From NCBI GenBank assembly GCA_007844125.1, contig CM017567.1:4593660-4657659 (forward strand): a DNA stretch of 64,000 nt, in the 5' to 3' direction. Every line of letters begins with the position of its first letter. The stretch's first letter is position 1. The notes beneath the pieces are model-generated. The model saw only the letters and a list, made by a program, of their open reading frames with translations. It searched no databases and was not told where the DNA came from. The position numbers and the translations under genes were made by a program. Source of the DNA: Sinonovacula constricta (Eukaryota > Mollusca > Bivalvia > Cardiida > Solecurtidae). This document shows, in pieces, positions 1-11,092 of this stretch.

Positions 1-1859
1 GAAAACAATTAGTAAGATATATATGCTAAAACATGAAAACAAAATGTCTTGAAATCACATATTCCCACGACTAGAAAGTCAATTCTTAAACATTTCAGAT
101 AATGCACCACGCCTTAATTTGTCATTTACATTTGTTGTTTTTATCAATCCAGATAATCCACATAATTGCAACATATTATACGTTTTGCTATAATTTGATC
201 ATACAATTGTATTTTCTAAAAAAATATAAAACTACATCGCCTTGCATGTTGATATATTTCTGCGTTTAATGTGTCGTAAAAAGCATGTTGATCATCAGTT
301 AATTAAATAGTTATTGTTTCTTTCAAGGCAGTGTCATGTGTCGTGTCACAGACTGTATCTCTACCGGTGAATTTTTAAAGTTAATACTAGTTAAACATAA
401 ATACTTCAATCTGTCTGATCGTGTTGAAAATATAACCTTTCGTATAAAAGCATCGAATTGCGCTAGAAAAACAACAACAACACAACATTAATTCAGATCT
501 ACTACTTTTTTGTTTTAATGTACCGTTTTCTGCCACATTATATAATGGAATGATTATATGAACCATATATTATTATTGATTTTCTTATGGTTATACTTTT
601 GACCATATAACAGACATACGTATAGATATTTGCAATAATTTAACACTGATTAACCTTGCTGAATGCCAGAAAATGAGTTTTATTTTTCAGTCAAAGCTAT
701 TCCGAAAGCTTAAAAATTATACCATATAAAATATTAACTGCATTCGCGAAAGAAATACATTTCACCAAGATACTTCTACAAACCATACTGAACCCCGAGA
801 TAAGTTGTAGTTAATGTACAATTTTGTAAAAAGAAGACATAAGACAAATAACATTTAGCAATTATTTCTTATTACAAACATTGCAACTTAGAACTGTGTA
901 ATGTCTGAAATAAGTGTAGACACATAAATTAATTAATTACGCTACATGTGCCGTTATAAGGCAAGCTTACTTATGTTATCATCGTGTGCAATATGAAAAT
1001 AGTCAGTTTCAACGACCAATCCATTAATCGGTATTAATAAAGTTTTAAGTGCAAGATTTTGACTGTTAGGCAATGCCATTTACCAAACAACATCCGGTTT
1101 TAATCACCATACATGCATTTTCTAATGTAAAGTTTTTAGAAAAGTATTTAAGAAACTGTTTCCGTATAAATTTTTCACCAAGTGTTTCATAGTGATTTTA
1201 TACTTGGCCAAATGAAAAACATGATGTCGCCCTCAATGGGTGAAATCCGAAGACTCGTTGTATCAATGCACTTGTTAAAACTTATATCTGCCATATTACT
1301 TCTTCAACATAAGTACATATTCATGCAGCATGAAAGTAGGATTTGTTCGCAATGATGAAGTTCAAATAACATCTTTTGTCATAGATATTAGTGCAACAAA
1401 TTAGTACAACCTCATTTACTTTGTACGTTGTTGTTAAATATATAAATTGTTTATTTAGTTTGATTCAAATTCATGTAGCTAAATTAGATATTTTTGATAA
1501 AGCAACTTATTTTTAATCAGTTTTATAAGGTATAGCCACATTTTGTGAACATGCAGCGAGCATTCTATAAAATTGTTTCCCAGAGGGAAAATGTTGCTTC
1601 AAAAACACGCACAAGAGTCCACATATTTCTTAAATTTAACATGATTCGGTTTACATTTAGCTTAGTACGCTATATTTTGAACATAAGTTATTTACTCCTT
1701 GGTTCCAACATAAAACTTTTTGCGATGTCAATAGTTCAATAGGAAAAAGTCCTATCAAAATTTCTACAAATATTTAAATTGTATCTACCAGTAGACAAAG
1801 GCAAACAAGGTAAATGTGACAAAAACCAGAGACGAGACATAACACACATAAAGGAAAAC
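1..1859. other. AT-rich non-coding DNA
   Basis: No convincing gene, RNA gene or mobile-element end is visible. The only frames are short chance ORFs such as a 65-codon one at 1545-1742. I see nothing else to annotate. Confidence 0.5.
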
Positions 1860-1940
1860 AATTAGTTACCGCCTTGGAACGGTCAATCGGCAAAAGGGCC
1901 GACTGGGGTGCTTAAACCTGGTTTGTGGAGCTCTCCATCC
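1860..1940 (+). repeat. Dispersed repeat family A, short copy
   Basis: This stretch carries the family A core, close to GCCTTGGAACGGTCAGTCGG, followed by the 'ggccgactggggtgcttaaacc' region seen again at 3.86, 23.02 and 29.85 kb. The usual continuation (a cttcctg / aatgcaagcaatg motif) is not recognisable downstream, so the copy is truncated. No coding capacity is apparent. Confidence 0.6.
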
Positions 1941-3689
1941 TTCATGTCCTTCATGTAAAAAAGATATCTACAATTGTTCATAATCTTTCTTTTGACACGA
2001 AATTTGCACTGACAATGGATATCTGCCTATGAAGATGGTACATGTAACCCCTCCGGAACAAGCCCCTTAAACATTTTTGTAATAGCTGGACCAAATTTAC
2101 ATACTAGAATGTTCTTATGATATGTGAAAAAAGTACTGCCAGAGCCGAATTTGACATCAATCGGTAAAACGTATGAAGGATTTTTATAGTAATTAGACAG
2201 AACAGCCAAACATGCTGTTGATGGTCGTTTTTTGAATTGCAATGCATCATTTTACGACATTTTTCAAAACTATTTTATGTTAAGCATTTGCCTTAGTATT
2301 ACACACTTATGAACTACTGTTAGGGTAGATGTTTGCAACCAATTAAAGAAAATGTAGACTACATTAAGCCGGTCATTATAATGAAGCGTAAGTAAGTTAA
2401 TCTTTGTAGATTTATTTCATTAATTCTCACAATTTGTCAATTTGTCAATATAGAACAGTCATAGAATCTTATGATATTTGAAAAAAGTACTAATAGAGCA
2501 TTGTTATTTCCTAAAACTTGACATGAAGCAAAGCATTTTTGACTTTAGTAATTTTCTGCATTCACATATAATTTTAATTATTCGATGGATTAAAATAAAT
2601 ATTGTCTTACATTAAGATACCTTTCAGTCGTAAAAATCAGCAATTGATAAATTGACATACATAAATAAATTCCGACGTAATAGAATATTGTTAATAATGA
2701 TAGTGGAAAGTAGCAGACACGTTTTAAAAGCATTCCAAATCATTTATAATTTAATACAGTTCTTAAACCAATCCCGAACAAAATACATCAATGTATGCAT
2801 TATGTAAGAGTACAGACAATGCAGTTTTTCTCCCCGGAGCCATCTAGAGCAAATTGTCAGGAAGTATATGCCGTTACATTAACTTTAACATATGGTGTAT
2901 ATTGACTGAATAATTTACATTAAAGATGAGTACATTGTGACTAAGTGTTATACCACATAATGTATGATAAATAAAAAATGTCAGGAAAATCAACCGAGAA
3001 AAACATTTCAAGAAGTTAAGAAGTCCCTATACAATGCCTTTTTTGCACTCTCCAATATTTTCTTTCCTTAGAAATAACGAATGTTCTGTGACATGTCAAT
3101 TATCCCTCTTAGCTTTTATAGCAGGGCAGAAGTTCAAGTAAATATTTATTTTGGGAATACCGATATTACAGTGCAATCAGTTCGAAAGTTTTTTTTTTTC
3201 TTTTAGATATACCTTTCTTCAACAAGTTGAAATTAAAACGTAGATGTTGATGAAAGCTTAATATAAGTACAAACACATATAAAAAACAGCGTTGCCAAAA
3301 TCAATATGCTTATAATTTTATTTAACAAGAGAACATTTGAAAAATAACAACACAAATACTATCAATCTAGAAATGCTAAGCGGTGTGTTTTGGTTTATGG
3401 TTTATCTCCATGTAATTGTATGGCAATCCGCAATTTCCTATTTAGTATTCTTAACATTACCTTCTCTTGTATAGCGACGACAATTCATCTTACACATTCG
3501 GTCTAACTTACACTGTTTAACTAACACTGTTGACATTGCATTTATTAACAAGTGCATAGTTTTAGTGTACATTATCATTACTAGTATAACTCACGCGACT
3601 TATCTATGTTATATTTTTATATGCATTGTACACGCAGACCAATGTCCACCAATTACAATAAAATACATATGTCGACATGAAAGAAAACT
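1941..3689. other. AT-rich non-coding DNA
   Basis: I found no ORF with domain-like content. A minus-strand 71-codon frame at 2027-2242 has no recognisable motif and is probably chance. Nothing else was seen. Confidence 0.45.
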
Positions 3690-4050
3690 ATTCTGCAGTT
3701 ATTGGATAAGAATATATAAGACAAAGCCTTATGCGCATTGCAACATATACACAAATTTGAAAAGGCACATGGCAAAGGTATTCACACGCAAGACAAATGT
3801 AAAAGTAAGAACAAATCTGTAATGGGTCATTTAACAAAAAGAGAAAACCCGAGAGTTACTGCCTTGGAACGGTCAGTCGGCAATATGGACCAACAAGGTT
3901 GCTTAAACCGGTTTTACACAGCTCTTACCTCGCACTTCCTGATGGGTTTCTCAAATGCAAGCAATGAAAAGAAACCCGATCCATCTGAATAAATGTCCAA
4001 GCGCTGACGTTTTGTTTGATGATGTATTGCAATTGAAACATAATGTCCAC
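3690..4050 (+). repeat. Dispersed repeat family A, 5' half, interrupted by a LINE
   Basis: The sequence follows the order shared by family A copies: 'gcattgcaacatata', 'gaaaaggcac', 'aaaagtaagaacaaat', 'ggtcatttaacaaaaagag', the GCCTTGGAACGGTCAGTCGG-like core, 'gcttaaaccggttttac', and the aatgcaagcaatgaaaag motif. The similarity fades near 4010. From 4055 the reading frame of a LINE endonuclease is open. The remaining half of the repeat reappears at about 6861-7195, so the LINE appears to have landed inside this copy. The exact junction lies between about 4010 and 4055. Confidence 0.65.
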
Positions 4051-6860
4051 ATAGGTCAGACAGGTCAACATCACTACAACCTACAACTCCTTTGAAGTAC
4101 TTGAGTGCACTATAAAGTCTTCTGTGTTGGTGAGGTTGTGTGTGGTATATAGACCTCCAGGTGCAGCTTCTCACAAGATTTTCTATGAGGAATTTGCAGA
4201 TTACATATCACATGTGATCACTTCTCCAGGCAGTCCACTGATAGTTGGTGATTTCAACTTTCACATCAGTGAAGCCAATGGCAAGGAGTTAATGGCCTTG
4301 TGTCATTCTCTGGACTTGAAGCAACATGTGTGTGATGCTACTCATAGAAATGGAAACATATTAGACCTAGTGCTCACAAAGTCAGATGACAAACTGGTGA
4401 CAGCAACAGCATCAGCTGATCATGGTTTTCCTGACCACTACCCAGTTTTTAGTCATCTATCTCTTCAAAAGCCTTGTCTCCCAAAACAGGAAGTCACTAA
4501 CAGGAAGCTGAAATCCATTACGTCACAAGCACTCATGGGGGCATTAAGAGAGTCTTCTCTCTCATCAGTTGACATTACTACCTTGTCACTAGATGCCCTG
4601 ACTGACTTGTATCACACCGAGCTTCAAAGTGTACTCGATGACCTTGCCCCACTGAAAACACGCACCATCACAGTCAGGCCTGAGGCAAAATGGTATGATG
4701 ACTCCATCAGGCATGCCAAGCAAAAGCGGCGTCAGGCAGAACGAGCATGGAGGAAGTCCGGACTCACAGTGCATAGAGAGGTATTCATAGAGCTCAGACA
4801 GAGGGTCAATGACCTTATCTATGAGGCTAAAACAAACCACTTCAAAGGTCTCCTAGAAGAGCACAAAGCTGACACCAAGCAGCTCTTTTGCGTCACAAAT
4901 GACATTCTCGGTAGAAACTCAGTGTCTCCGCTGCCATCAGGAACAGACTCTGACATTGCTGATATGTTTAGTGAGTTCTTTATTGAGAAAATACTCAGGA
5001 TAAGAGACTCTATTCCATCTGATAATGTCACTATTCACATTCCACCTCCTGTTGTTGAGTCCATACTTGCTGAGTTTCAGCCTGTCACAGAAAATGAAGT
5101 GATCAAGCTCATCAAGTCCTGCGCCAATAAGCATTGTGATTTGGACCCAATGTCTACTTCACTGGTAAAGCTGGCCCTCCCACAGCTCAGTCCTCTCGTC
5201 ACATCCATAATGAACACTTCAATCAAGACAGGGGTATTTCCGTCCAGCTACAAGCAAGCCTTGGTCACACCACTCCTCAAGAAGCCCAAACTAGACCCAG
5301 AGCTCTGCAAAAACTACAGGCCGGTCTCAAATCTTGGCTTCCTGTCTAAGATATTGGAGAAGGTAGTCGCAGCACAACTAGACCAACACCTCACCCGCAA
5401 CGGCCTACACGAGCCTTACCAGAGTGCCTACAGAGCTGGACATAGTACTGAGACCACCATGCTCAGATTGTACAACGATGTAGTGATAGCCCTTGGGGAA
5501 AAGAAAGTTGTACTCCTCGTCATGCTTGATCTGTCGGCAGCGTTCGACACGGTGAATTACAAGTGTCTGCTGTCTATTCTACATGAGCTAGGAGTTAGAG
5601 GTACTGTTCTTCAGTGGTTCGAGAGCTATCTCCATCATCGCCAGCAAAAGATCAACATAAAAGGCATCCGCTCTGACTCCAAGGAACTGAGCTGTGGTGT
5701 TCCACAAGGTTCGGTCCTCGGGCCGATCCTCTTTAACATCTATACATCATCACTGGGTCGCCTTTTACGTCAACAGTTGCCACTCTATCAGTTTTACGCT
5801 GACGATTCTGATCTCTATCTGTGTGTAAAACCAAGTCAGCTTGCTATGGCTACTAAACAGATTGAGGATTGTGTTGGACTGATACAGGCCTGGATGTGCA
5901 AGCATCAACTGAAGATGAATGATGAAAAGACTGAATTCATGGTGATATCATCCAAGCACATGGCAGCCAAGATAGCTCCTCAGTCCCTCGCCGTCGGAGG
6001 TCATCACATTGCACCATCCCCCACAGCATCTAGTCTAGGTGTTTTGGTTGACTCAAATGCCAACATGGAAGCCCACATCAACAACATCTGTAAAGGGGCC
6101 TACATTCAGCTTCGTAACATCGGTAAGCTGAAAAGGTATTTGAGCCAAGATTCCTTAGAACTGGTCATCCATGCATTTGTGACAACTAAGCTGGATTATT
6201 GTAACTCTTTGCTCTGTGGCCTTCCAGCAACACTCATCAGTCGTCTACAACGCGTGCAAAATGCTGCTGCAAGGATCCTCACAGGTAGCCCACGGCACTG
6301 TCACACTACACCACTGTTACGCGCACTACATTGGCTACCTGTTGAGAAGCGAGTCGAGTTTAAAATCCTTCTCCTCGTTTACAAAGCTCTCCATGGTGAT
6401 GGACCAGCTTATCTACAAGACCTCATCACCCCACATGTACCAGCTCGCAACCTACGCTCTGTTGATCAACATCTAGTCAACATACCCTTTACCTCATCCA
6501 GCTTGGTGCAGTCACGAGCGTTCAGTGTGGCAGGCCCACGACTGTGGAACTCTTTACCATGTGCAATTAGATCTGCTACCAGCATTGTACTTTTTAAGAA
6601 AAATTTAAAGACTCATTTATTCATTGAGGCATATGCCAAGTGATAAAGAACTGCATATTGTAACTGGTGCTTACCATTCTACGTGAACTATATATTGAAC
6701 TTTCCTAGTCATAATGTTGCTTTTAATCCTATATGTCAATTTTAATTAAATAACTTTTAATGTAATCAGTAACTACTTTTATTGTATAAAGCGTTTGGAG
6801 CTTATTGTAAGGAACTTACGCTATATAAAATAAACTTTTATTATTATTATTATTATTATA
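4051..6860 (+). mobile_element. 5'-truncated CR1/L2-group LINE with (ATT)n tail
   Basis: The element comprises the truncated ORF2, a short 3' UTR of about 195 bp and a trinucleotide tail of ATT units at roughly 6838-6860 in place of a poly-A tail. Such short microsatellite 3' tails are known from CR1/L2-type LINEs. The flanks are two halves of one family A repeat, consistent with insertion into that repeat. I could not define a clear target-site duplication by eye. Confidence 0.8.
4055..6643 (+). CDS. LINE ORF2: endonuclease-reverse transcriptase, CR1/L2 group, 5'-truncated
   Basis: This encodes the enzyme of a non-LTR retrotransposon that nicks target DNA and copies its own RNA there. The frame is open from 4055, just after an in-frame TAG; no ATG is visible at the 5' end because the element is truncated inside the endonuclease domain. 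Numbering residues from codon 4124, the AP-endonuclease part shows YRPPG (10-13), GDFNFH (42-47) and SADHG (about 97). Reverse transcriptase motifs follow: a VTPLLKKP/NYRPVSNL block, LDLSAAFDTV, GVPQGSVLGP and FYADDSD at about 557-563. The C-terminal LHWLPVEKRVEFKILLLVYK block is typical of CR1/L2-type LINEs. The frame is uninterrupted through the RT and C-terminal region, so this copy is fairly young. It is dead on arrival because it lacks the start of ORF2 and any ORF1. Confidence 0.9.
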   Translation, partial: VRQVNITTTYNSFEVLECTIKSSVLVRLCVVYRPPGAASHKIFYEEFADYISHVITSPGSPLIVGDFNFHISEANGKELMALCHSLDLKQHVCDATHRNGNILDLVLTKSDDKLVTATASADHGFPDHYPVFSHLSLQKPCLPKQEVTNRKLKSITSQALMGALRESSLSSVDITTLSLDALTDLYHTELQSVLDDLAPLKTRTITVRPEAKWYDDSIRHAKQKRRQAERAWRKSGLTVHREVFIELRQRVNDLIYEAKTNHFKGLLEEHKADTKQLFCVTNDILGRNSVSPLPSGTDSDIADMFSEFFIEKILRIRDSIPSDNVTIHIPPPVVESILAEFQPVTENEVIKLIKSCANKHCDLDPMSTSLVKLALPQLSPLVTSIMNTSIKTGVFPSSYKQALVTPLLKKPKLDPELCKNYRPVSNLGFLSKILEKVVAAQLDQHLTRNGLHEPYQSAYRAGHSTETTMLRLYNDVVIALGEKKVVLLVMLDLSAAFDTVNYKCLLSILHELGVRGTVLQWFESYLHHRQQKINIKGIRSDSKELSCGVPQGSVLGPILFNIYTSSLGRLLRQQLPLYQFYADDSDLYLCVKPSQLAMATKQIEDCVGLIQAWMCKHQLKMNDEKTEFMVISSKHMAAKIAPQSLAVGGHHIAPSPTASSLGVLVDSNANMEAHINNICKGAYIQLRNIGKLKRYLSQDSLELVIHAFVTTKLDYCNSLLCGLPATLISRLQRVQNAAARILTGSPRHCHTTPLLRALHWLPVEKRVEFKILLLVYKALHGDGPAYLQDLITPHVPARNLRSVDQHLVNIPFTSSSLVQSRAFSVAGPRLWNSLPCAIRSATSIVLFKKNLKTHLFIEAYAK

Positions 6861-7195
6861 GTATTTAGAAGAAAGATATGTATTATTTCGATTAGAAGAA
6901 CTACAAAAAGTCATTGATAATAAATGGAAATTTATTTCGATTAAAAGAACTACAAAAAGTCATTGATAATAAATGGCAATAACCTTTTGAATTAGGAACA
7001 AATGACCAGGGAGGAGTAAATGTTTGTAGCATCATGTTCATGTGAAGATGGAATTGTGGGACCATAGTCCAATGTACATCAAAGGAAATACACATAACAA
7101 TCCTTTTAGGATGAATTAAATGACAACATTGATTACATGCACGGAGAGATTTTACGATAGCCACACAGAACAAGTAACATTGCTGTGATCATGAA
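6861..7195 (+). repeat. Dispersed repeat family A, 3' half
   Basis: The segment matches 23215-23455 in order: 'gtatttagaagaaagatatgta', an 'attagaa' patch, 'gtttgtagc', 'ggaattg', 'ccaatgt', 'aggatgaattaaatgacaac', 'attacatgcacgg' and 'atcatgaat'. It contains a 49-bp tandem duplication (first unit from about 6884, second from about 6933, sharing 'actacaaaaagtcattgata'), not present at 23.2 kb. It is the continuation of the copy broken by the LINE. Confidence 0.6.
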
Positions 7196-7704
7196 TAAGT
7201 GCAAGTGCATTCTGCAGATTGTATATTGTGAACATGTATTATCACTGTACATTTTGTATGCATAGGATACATTACATTGTATGCATACAAATGAGTAATA
7301 AATTCTTTAAGAAAGGCTACCATCTCTTTTCCAAATCAATAAACTCTGCCTTAGCATATAATATTTAAAAACCCCGATGTCTAGTGCCACAATAACAAGT
7401 CAATAATTTTTCTTATAGTAGACAATGGATATTAATGTATCAATGCAATGAGCTGGGAAGAAGAACAATAAAACAATAATGGGAACGGATGTTAATGTAG
7501 TTATTACATGAACTATAGATAGACGCAACACGATTGGCCACTCCTCCAAAATAGTCGAGTCAATAAATATAGATAACATATTAACCGATCTATTATTAGA
7601 ATGCGAAATTTCCATCAATATTATGCGCGCGCATCCACAAAACTTCCTTAGAATTGTACGCATAGTGGGATACTTGTCCCAGACTAACAATATTCACGAA
7701 ATAA
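7196..7704. other. AT-rich non-coding DNA
   Basis: No gene or repeat end was recognised. Minus-strand frames here are short and lack motifs. Confidence 0.4.
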
Positions 7705-7707
7705 CCA

Positions 7708-8572
7708 ATGTCGCATCTTGCAACAATTTCTGAAGACCAGTACAATAAATTGATAGAAGATAAAGATTCTTAGTCGACGAAACATGCAACTAAAGTGGCC
7801 GTAATTGTATTCAGGTTTTATCTGAAGGAAAAACATTTGCAAAATGACTTTGAAAATTTTCCATTGGAGCAGTTGGATGACTTTTGTCGAAATTTTATCT
7901 CGAAATGAGAAAGCGCTGTGGAGGTGTGTATAAAAATTCGTCATTTAAAGCCATTCGTCATGGATTAAATAGGTTCCTGGCAAATGTGGACATTGCGAAT
8001 GACTCTAAGCAGTTCCCGAAGAGTACTGAAAGTTTCAAAGCCATGTCAGCGGAAATCAAAAGGCAAGATGGAGGTGGTATTGACCATCATTCATCCCATC
8101 GAATCAGAAAATTTGAGGAAATTATATGACTATTTAGATGTGTCAAACCCAATGGTGCTACAGAAGAAGGTCTTCGTCGACATCCTTATTCATTTTGGGC
8201 GCCGGGGCAGAGAGGGTTTGCGGTGAGTTTATTTGATATTTATCTGTATTAAAAAACAAAGAAATATTTCTTTTAAAAATAAAGCAGTATAGATGTAGTT
8301 AGTTCTATGATTTTTTCTAAAAATGTCTTATATAATGTTAATGCTGTATGCTGTATTAAAAGCTCTCATCTCTTTACGTTGGAAGATCCAATTTAGAACT
8401 CACTTTTATTTAAATCTTAACACATTCCTTTCAGAAACCTCACTGTTAGCGATTTCTGCTGATGCGGAAGGCTCACGCCACCTGTACTTGAAGAAAGACG
8501 AGGCTACCATTGCAGCCACATACTTAAGGCCATGCCAATGTCACGATCATCTACAACTTCTACAATAACAAA
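7708..8572 (+). pseudogene. KIAA1958/DUF3504-like (Crypton-type tyrosine recombinase) fragment, two exons, degenerate
   Basis: Exon 1 starts with ATG 7708 (MSHLATISEDQYNKL). It continues through an in-frame TAG at 7771-7773 into an STKHATKVAV segment, then LEQLDDF, SKFYLEMRKRCGG, SFKAIRHGLNRFL, PIESENLRKLYDYL and FVDILIHFGRRGREGLR. This order matches the DUF3504 domain of KIAA1958/QRICH1/ZMYM-type proteins, which derive from Crypton transposon recombinases. The RRGRE arginine region corresponds to the first catalytic Arg area of tyrosine recombinases. A GTGAGT donor at 8223 and a TTTCAG acceptor ending at 8434 enclose a 212-bp intron. Joining them restores phase exactly, giving R-NLTVSDF, the expected continuation. 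Exon 2 then shifts frame near 8450 and reads DAEGSRHLYLKKDEAT before ending. Frame changes also occur near 7882 and 8090. No His-Arg-His-Tyr C-terminal part was found. One stop and three frameshifts make it a relic. Confidence 0.75.
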
Positions 8573-9117
8573 TAAGTAGATTTAACTATTTGTTTACTTC
8601 GTGAAGTTTGCTTGTCTCTGACGAGTATGAAAATATAAATATAAGCTGCTTATAGCTGTTCTTGTTAAATGCAATATTGCGAAATGCGATATTTACCTGG
8701 TGATTAAATTAAAGCTGTGATTGTTTCATAAACATTTCTGTATTTTTTTCTGTGATAATGTAACTTAAGCAACTTTTGTACCTGTTGATTATTCTCATCA
8801 ACTTGTTCCTGTCAAAGTTTGAAAAGAATAACATGCACATGTTGTTTATGTGTTTTGCACAATAAAATTCTTTGAGATGTATGGTGTTTTGTTTCCCTGT
8901 AGATAGCGCAATGATTATCAAGGCTTTGATATCTGGGTAGGGCAATAACTAGTTTATTTAAAGCAGAATGAAGGTCTTATTAAGGGTTTTACATTAATGG
9001 AGGTCAATAAGTGCAAAATAATCAAATAACTTTTATAAGAACTATTTTCTTGCATTTAAGTTTAGATAATAATTAAAGAAATAAAAACTATTTATAGTTC
9101 ATGTAATAAAAGAGTTT
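8573..9117. other. AT-rich non-coding DNA
   Basis: No downstream exon of the preceding recombinase relic could be recognised here, and no other gene-like signal was seen. Confidence 0.4.
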
Positions 9118-9118
9118 T

Positions 9119-9237
9119 TTACTTATTAGCTGGGAAATATGCGGTTGATATTGACCACAATATTCGTTAAGGCTATCGCCTCGGTCAATAACGATTGTTT
9201 GGTCAATATCACAGCATATTTCCTAGCTTATAAGTAA
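9119..9237. repeat. Imperfect foldback (inverted repeat) of about 119 bp
   Basis: The left arm begins 'ttacttattagctgggaaat' (from 9119). The right arm, read in reverse complement from 9237, begins 'ttacttataagctaggaaat'. The match continues through 'atgcggttgatattgacca' against 'atgctgtgatattgaccaaa'. Arms are about 38 bp and separated by about 43 bp containing 'aggctatcgcctcgg'. It has the shape of a small foldback element or MITE. No coding frame is present. Confidence 0.6.
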
Positions 9238-10103
9238 ATAATTGTATATCTTATACAAGCTCGATCAAAAGTGTGTTCACTTAAAGAGTTGAAGAAATAC
9301 TTTATGCGTTGTGATGCTATTTAACGCAAGTTTTGGTATCTGCAAAATGCAATTTAATCAGTTTCTATAGTGATGTATATTGCAGATATGTCTGTGCAAA
9401 AATAAACAAATAGCAGCACTATAAAAGTGATCGAAGCATTGGACATATACCAATGTAACACTTTTCTTGGCATGTTTTTTTTCTGCTACGCAGGGTGGAT
9501 GTCATAACCATCTTCAACGCATTATATTATTACTTCAATTTTAATATACGGGTACAAGTGAATGCAATTTATGTAAGAACTTTGCAGTTATAATTAACTT
9601 GCTTAAAATCAAAACAATTGCACATTAATGAATATTTCCTCAGTAGTATAATTTGGTAATTGGGACTTAAACGAGTATTTACAAACTGTAGTGATGTTCA
9701 TCTCTATAACATTACGCTATGATGAAAATATGTTCAGATAGAAGTGTAACATTTGACTAATTTGCAGTTGACTTTCATTAAGGGTTTGGAGTATAAATAG
9801 TTATCATTCACTATTGGAAAATCGCACGCTGATTTATTCACGAGAGATGATTTGGAACAAAACGATTCAGACTTAATTATATGTAACATAAGATCTGTTG
9901 TAAATTGATGTATTAAGACTTATACAATATTGGTATATAATGTTTTCTACAAAGTTCAATAGATATGTTAAAAATGATCTCTACTAATCACTGATAACTG
10001 TACTTATAACAAAAGCACAGAATGGCAGTAACCACGGCAATTACTTACTAATTGCACCTCTTTTGGGGTTTGATAGATATGAGAGAAGAATATGTGAAAT
10101 AAA
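9238..10103. other. AT-rich non-coding DNA
   Basis: No gene was recognised. The last bases (ATAAA ending at 10103) form one copy of the LTR element's target-site duplication. Confidence 0.45.
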
Positions 10104-10664
10104 TGTTTACCGGGGGTTATAAAAATAACAGTTCCGGTGCAGGTTCAATAGTTTCTTTATTTCACGTCAATATTATTATTCGTATTAACTGAGGTTATAT
10201 AAAGCCAACAACAAATTTACAATAAAACCTCACTAGAAATAAACACACCAAACCGGGCAGCAGTTATTAAAGTACCGGTATACTAGATTTAAAAAAAATT
10301 AAATCTCTAGCAAAACATATGCTAACTGGTCAAAGACCTAGCCCAAAGTGAAGTTTAATTAAGATGTTAGTTCTGAGACTGAAAAGAAGTATGCATGCTG
10401 ATTGGTTAGTATTTTTAGATTGTTATGATCTATTTAGAAAGATAAGTTACCAAACCAGTTCTACCACACTACTCACTTAAGACACTACAGACAAGACACA
10501 GTGGACAGAGACTGGACACACCAGACTGGACACATTACTAGACAAAACATAACTGACCACTCACACTAAAGGGTTGCTAACTAGGACAGATACATAAATA
10601 AAATAGTAATAATAATTATAATAATGATAATAATGATAATAATGATAATGAAGCCTGGGTAACA
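10104..10664 (-). repeat. 3' LTR of the Ty3/Gypsy element
   Basis: This is the downstream LTR in element orientation, about 561 bp. It has the same termini as the partner at 18128-18682. An internal (AAT/GAT)n tract at about 10602-10650 is longer than in the partner. It follows the purine-rich tract and ends at the target-site duplication ending at 10103. Confidence 0.92.
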
Positions 10665-10677
10665 TACTTCCTCCCAG
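10665..10677 (-). promoter_or_regulatory. Polypurine tract
   Basis: Read on the - strand, GGGAGGAAG lies a few bases before the 3' LTR start (TGTTACCC). This is the position where plus-strand DNA synthesis is primed in LTR retrotransposons. Confidence 0.6.
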
Positions 10678-11092
10678 GAGGTAAATGACTCCTGACATTT
10701 CAACCTCAATTATCAGGATTCATTACTATTAGTAGCAACATCCTTCATATATACTTGGCTTGATAACTGGAAAAAACACAAAATGATGGCCTGCTTTTAA
10801 CAAACATAACAGTACTATAAAGTCAAAGCAATTTAATTCACATTTCTGCCGAAACCACAGAAATAAATAAATCCATAACTGCAAATAATCAAGCAGTATA
10901 CTGTCACTGAAACATTTGATACAAAATATATCTGGGCAAAGTATAATAGTATAATACAGTGAACAGCTTAGAAATAATATTCTTCCATATTATGACCCAA
11001 TCATAATACTGGTAATGGTAATAAAACTATACAAATGTGATCAACACTATCACTGAAAGTAATTTAGTAAAAAAATAAAATCATAACTACAT
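10678..11092 (-). other. 3' untranslated part of the LTR element
   Basis: About 400 bp separates the pol stop from the polypurine tract. It is AT-rich, with no open frame or repeat noticed. Confidence 0.5.

Noticed and set aside
4589..5134. Minus-strand frames opposite the LINE ORF
   Set aside because: They are shadows of the long plus-strand endonuclease-RT frame.
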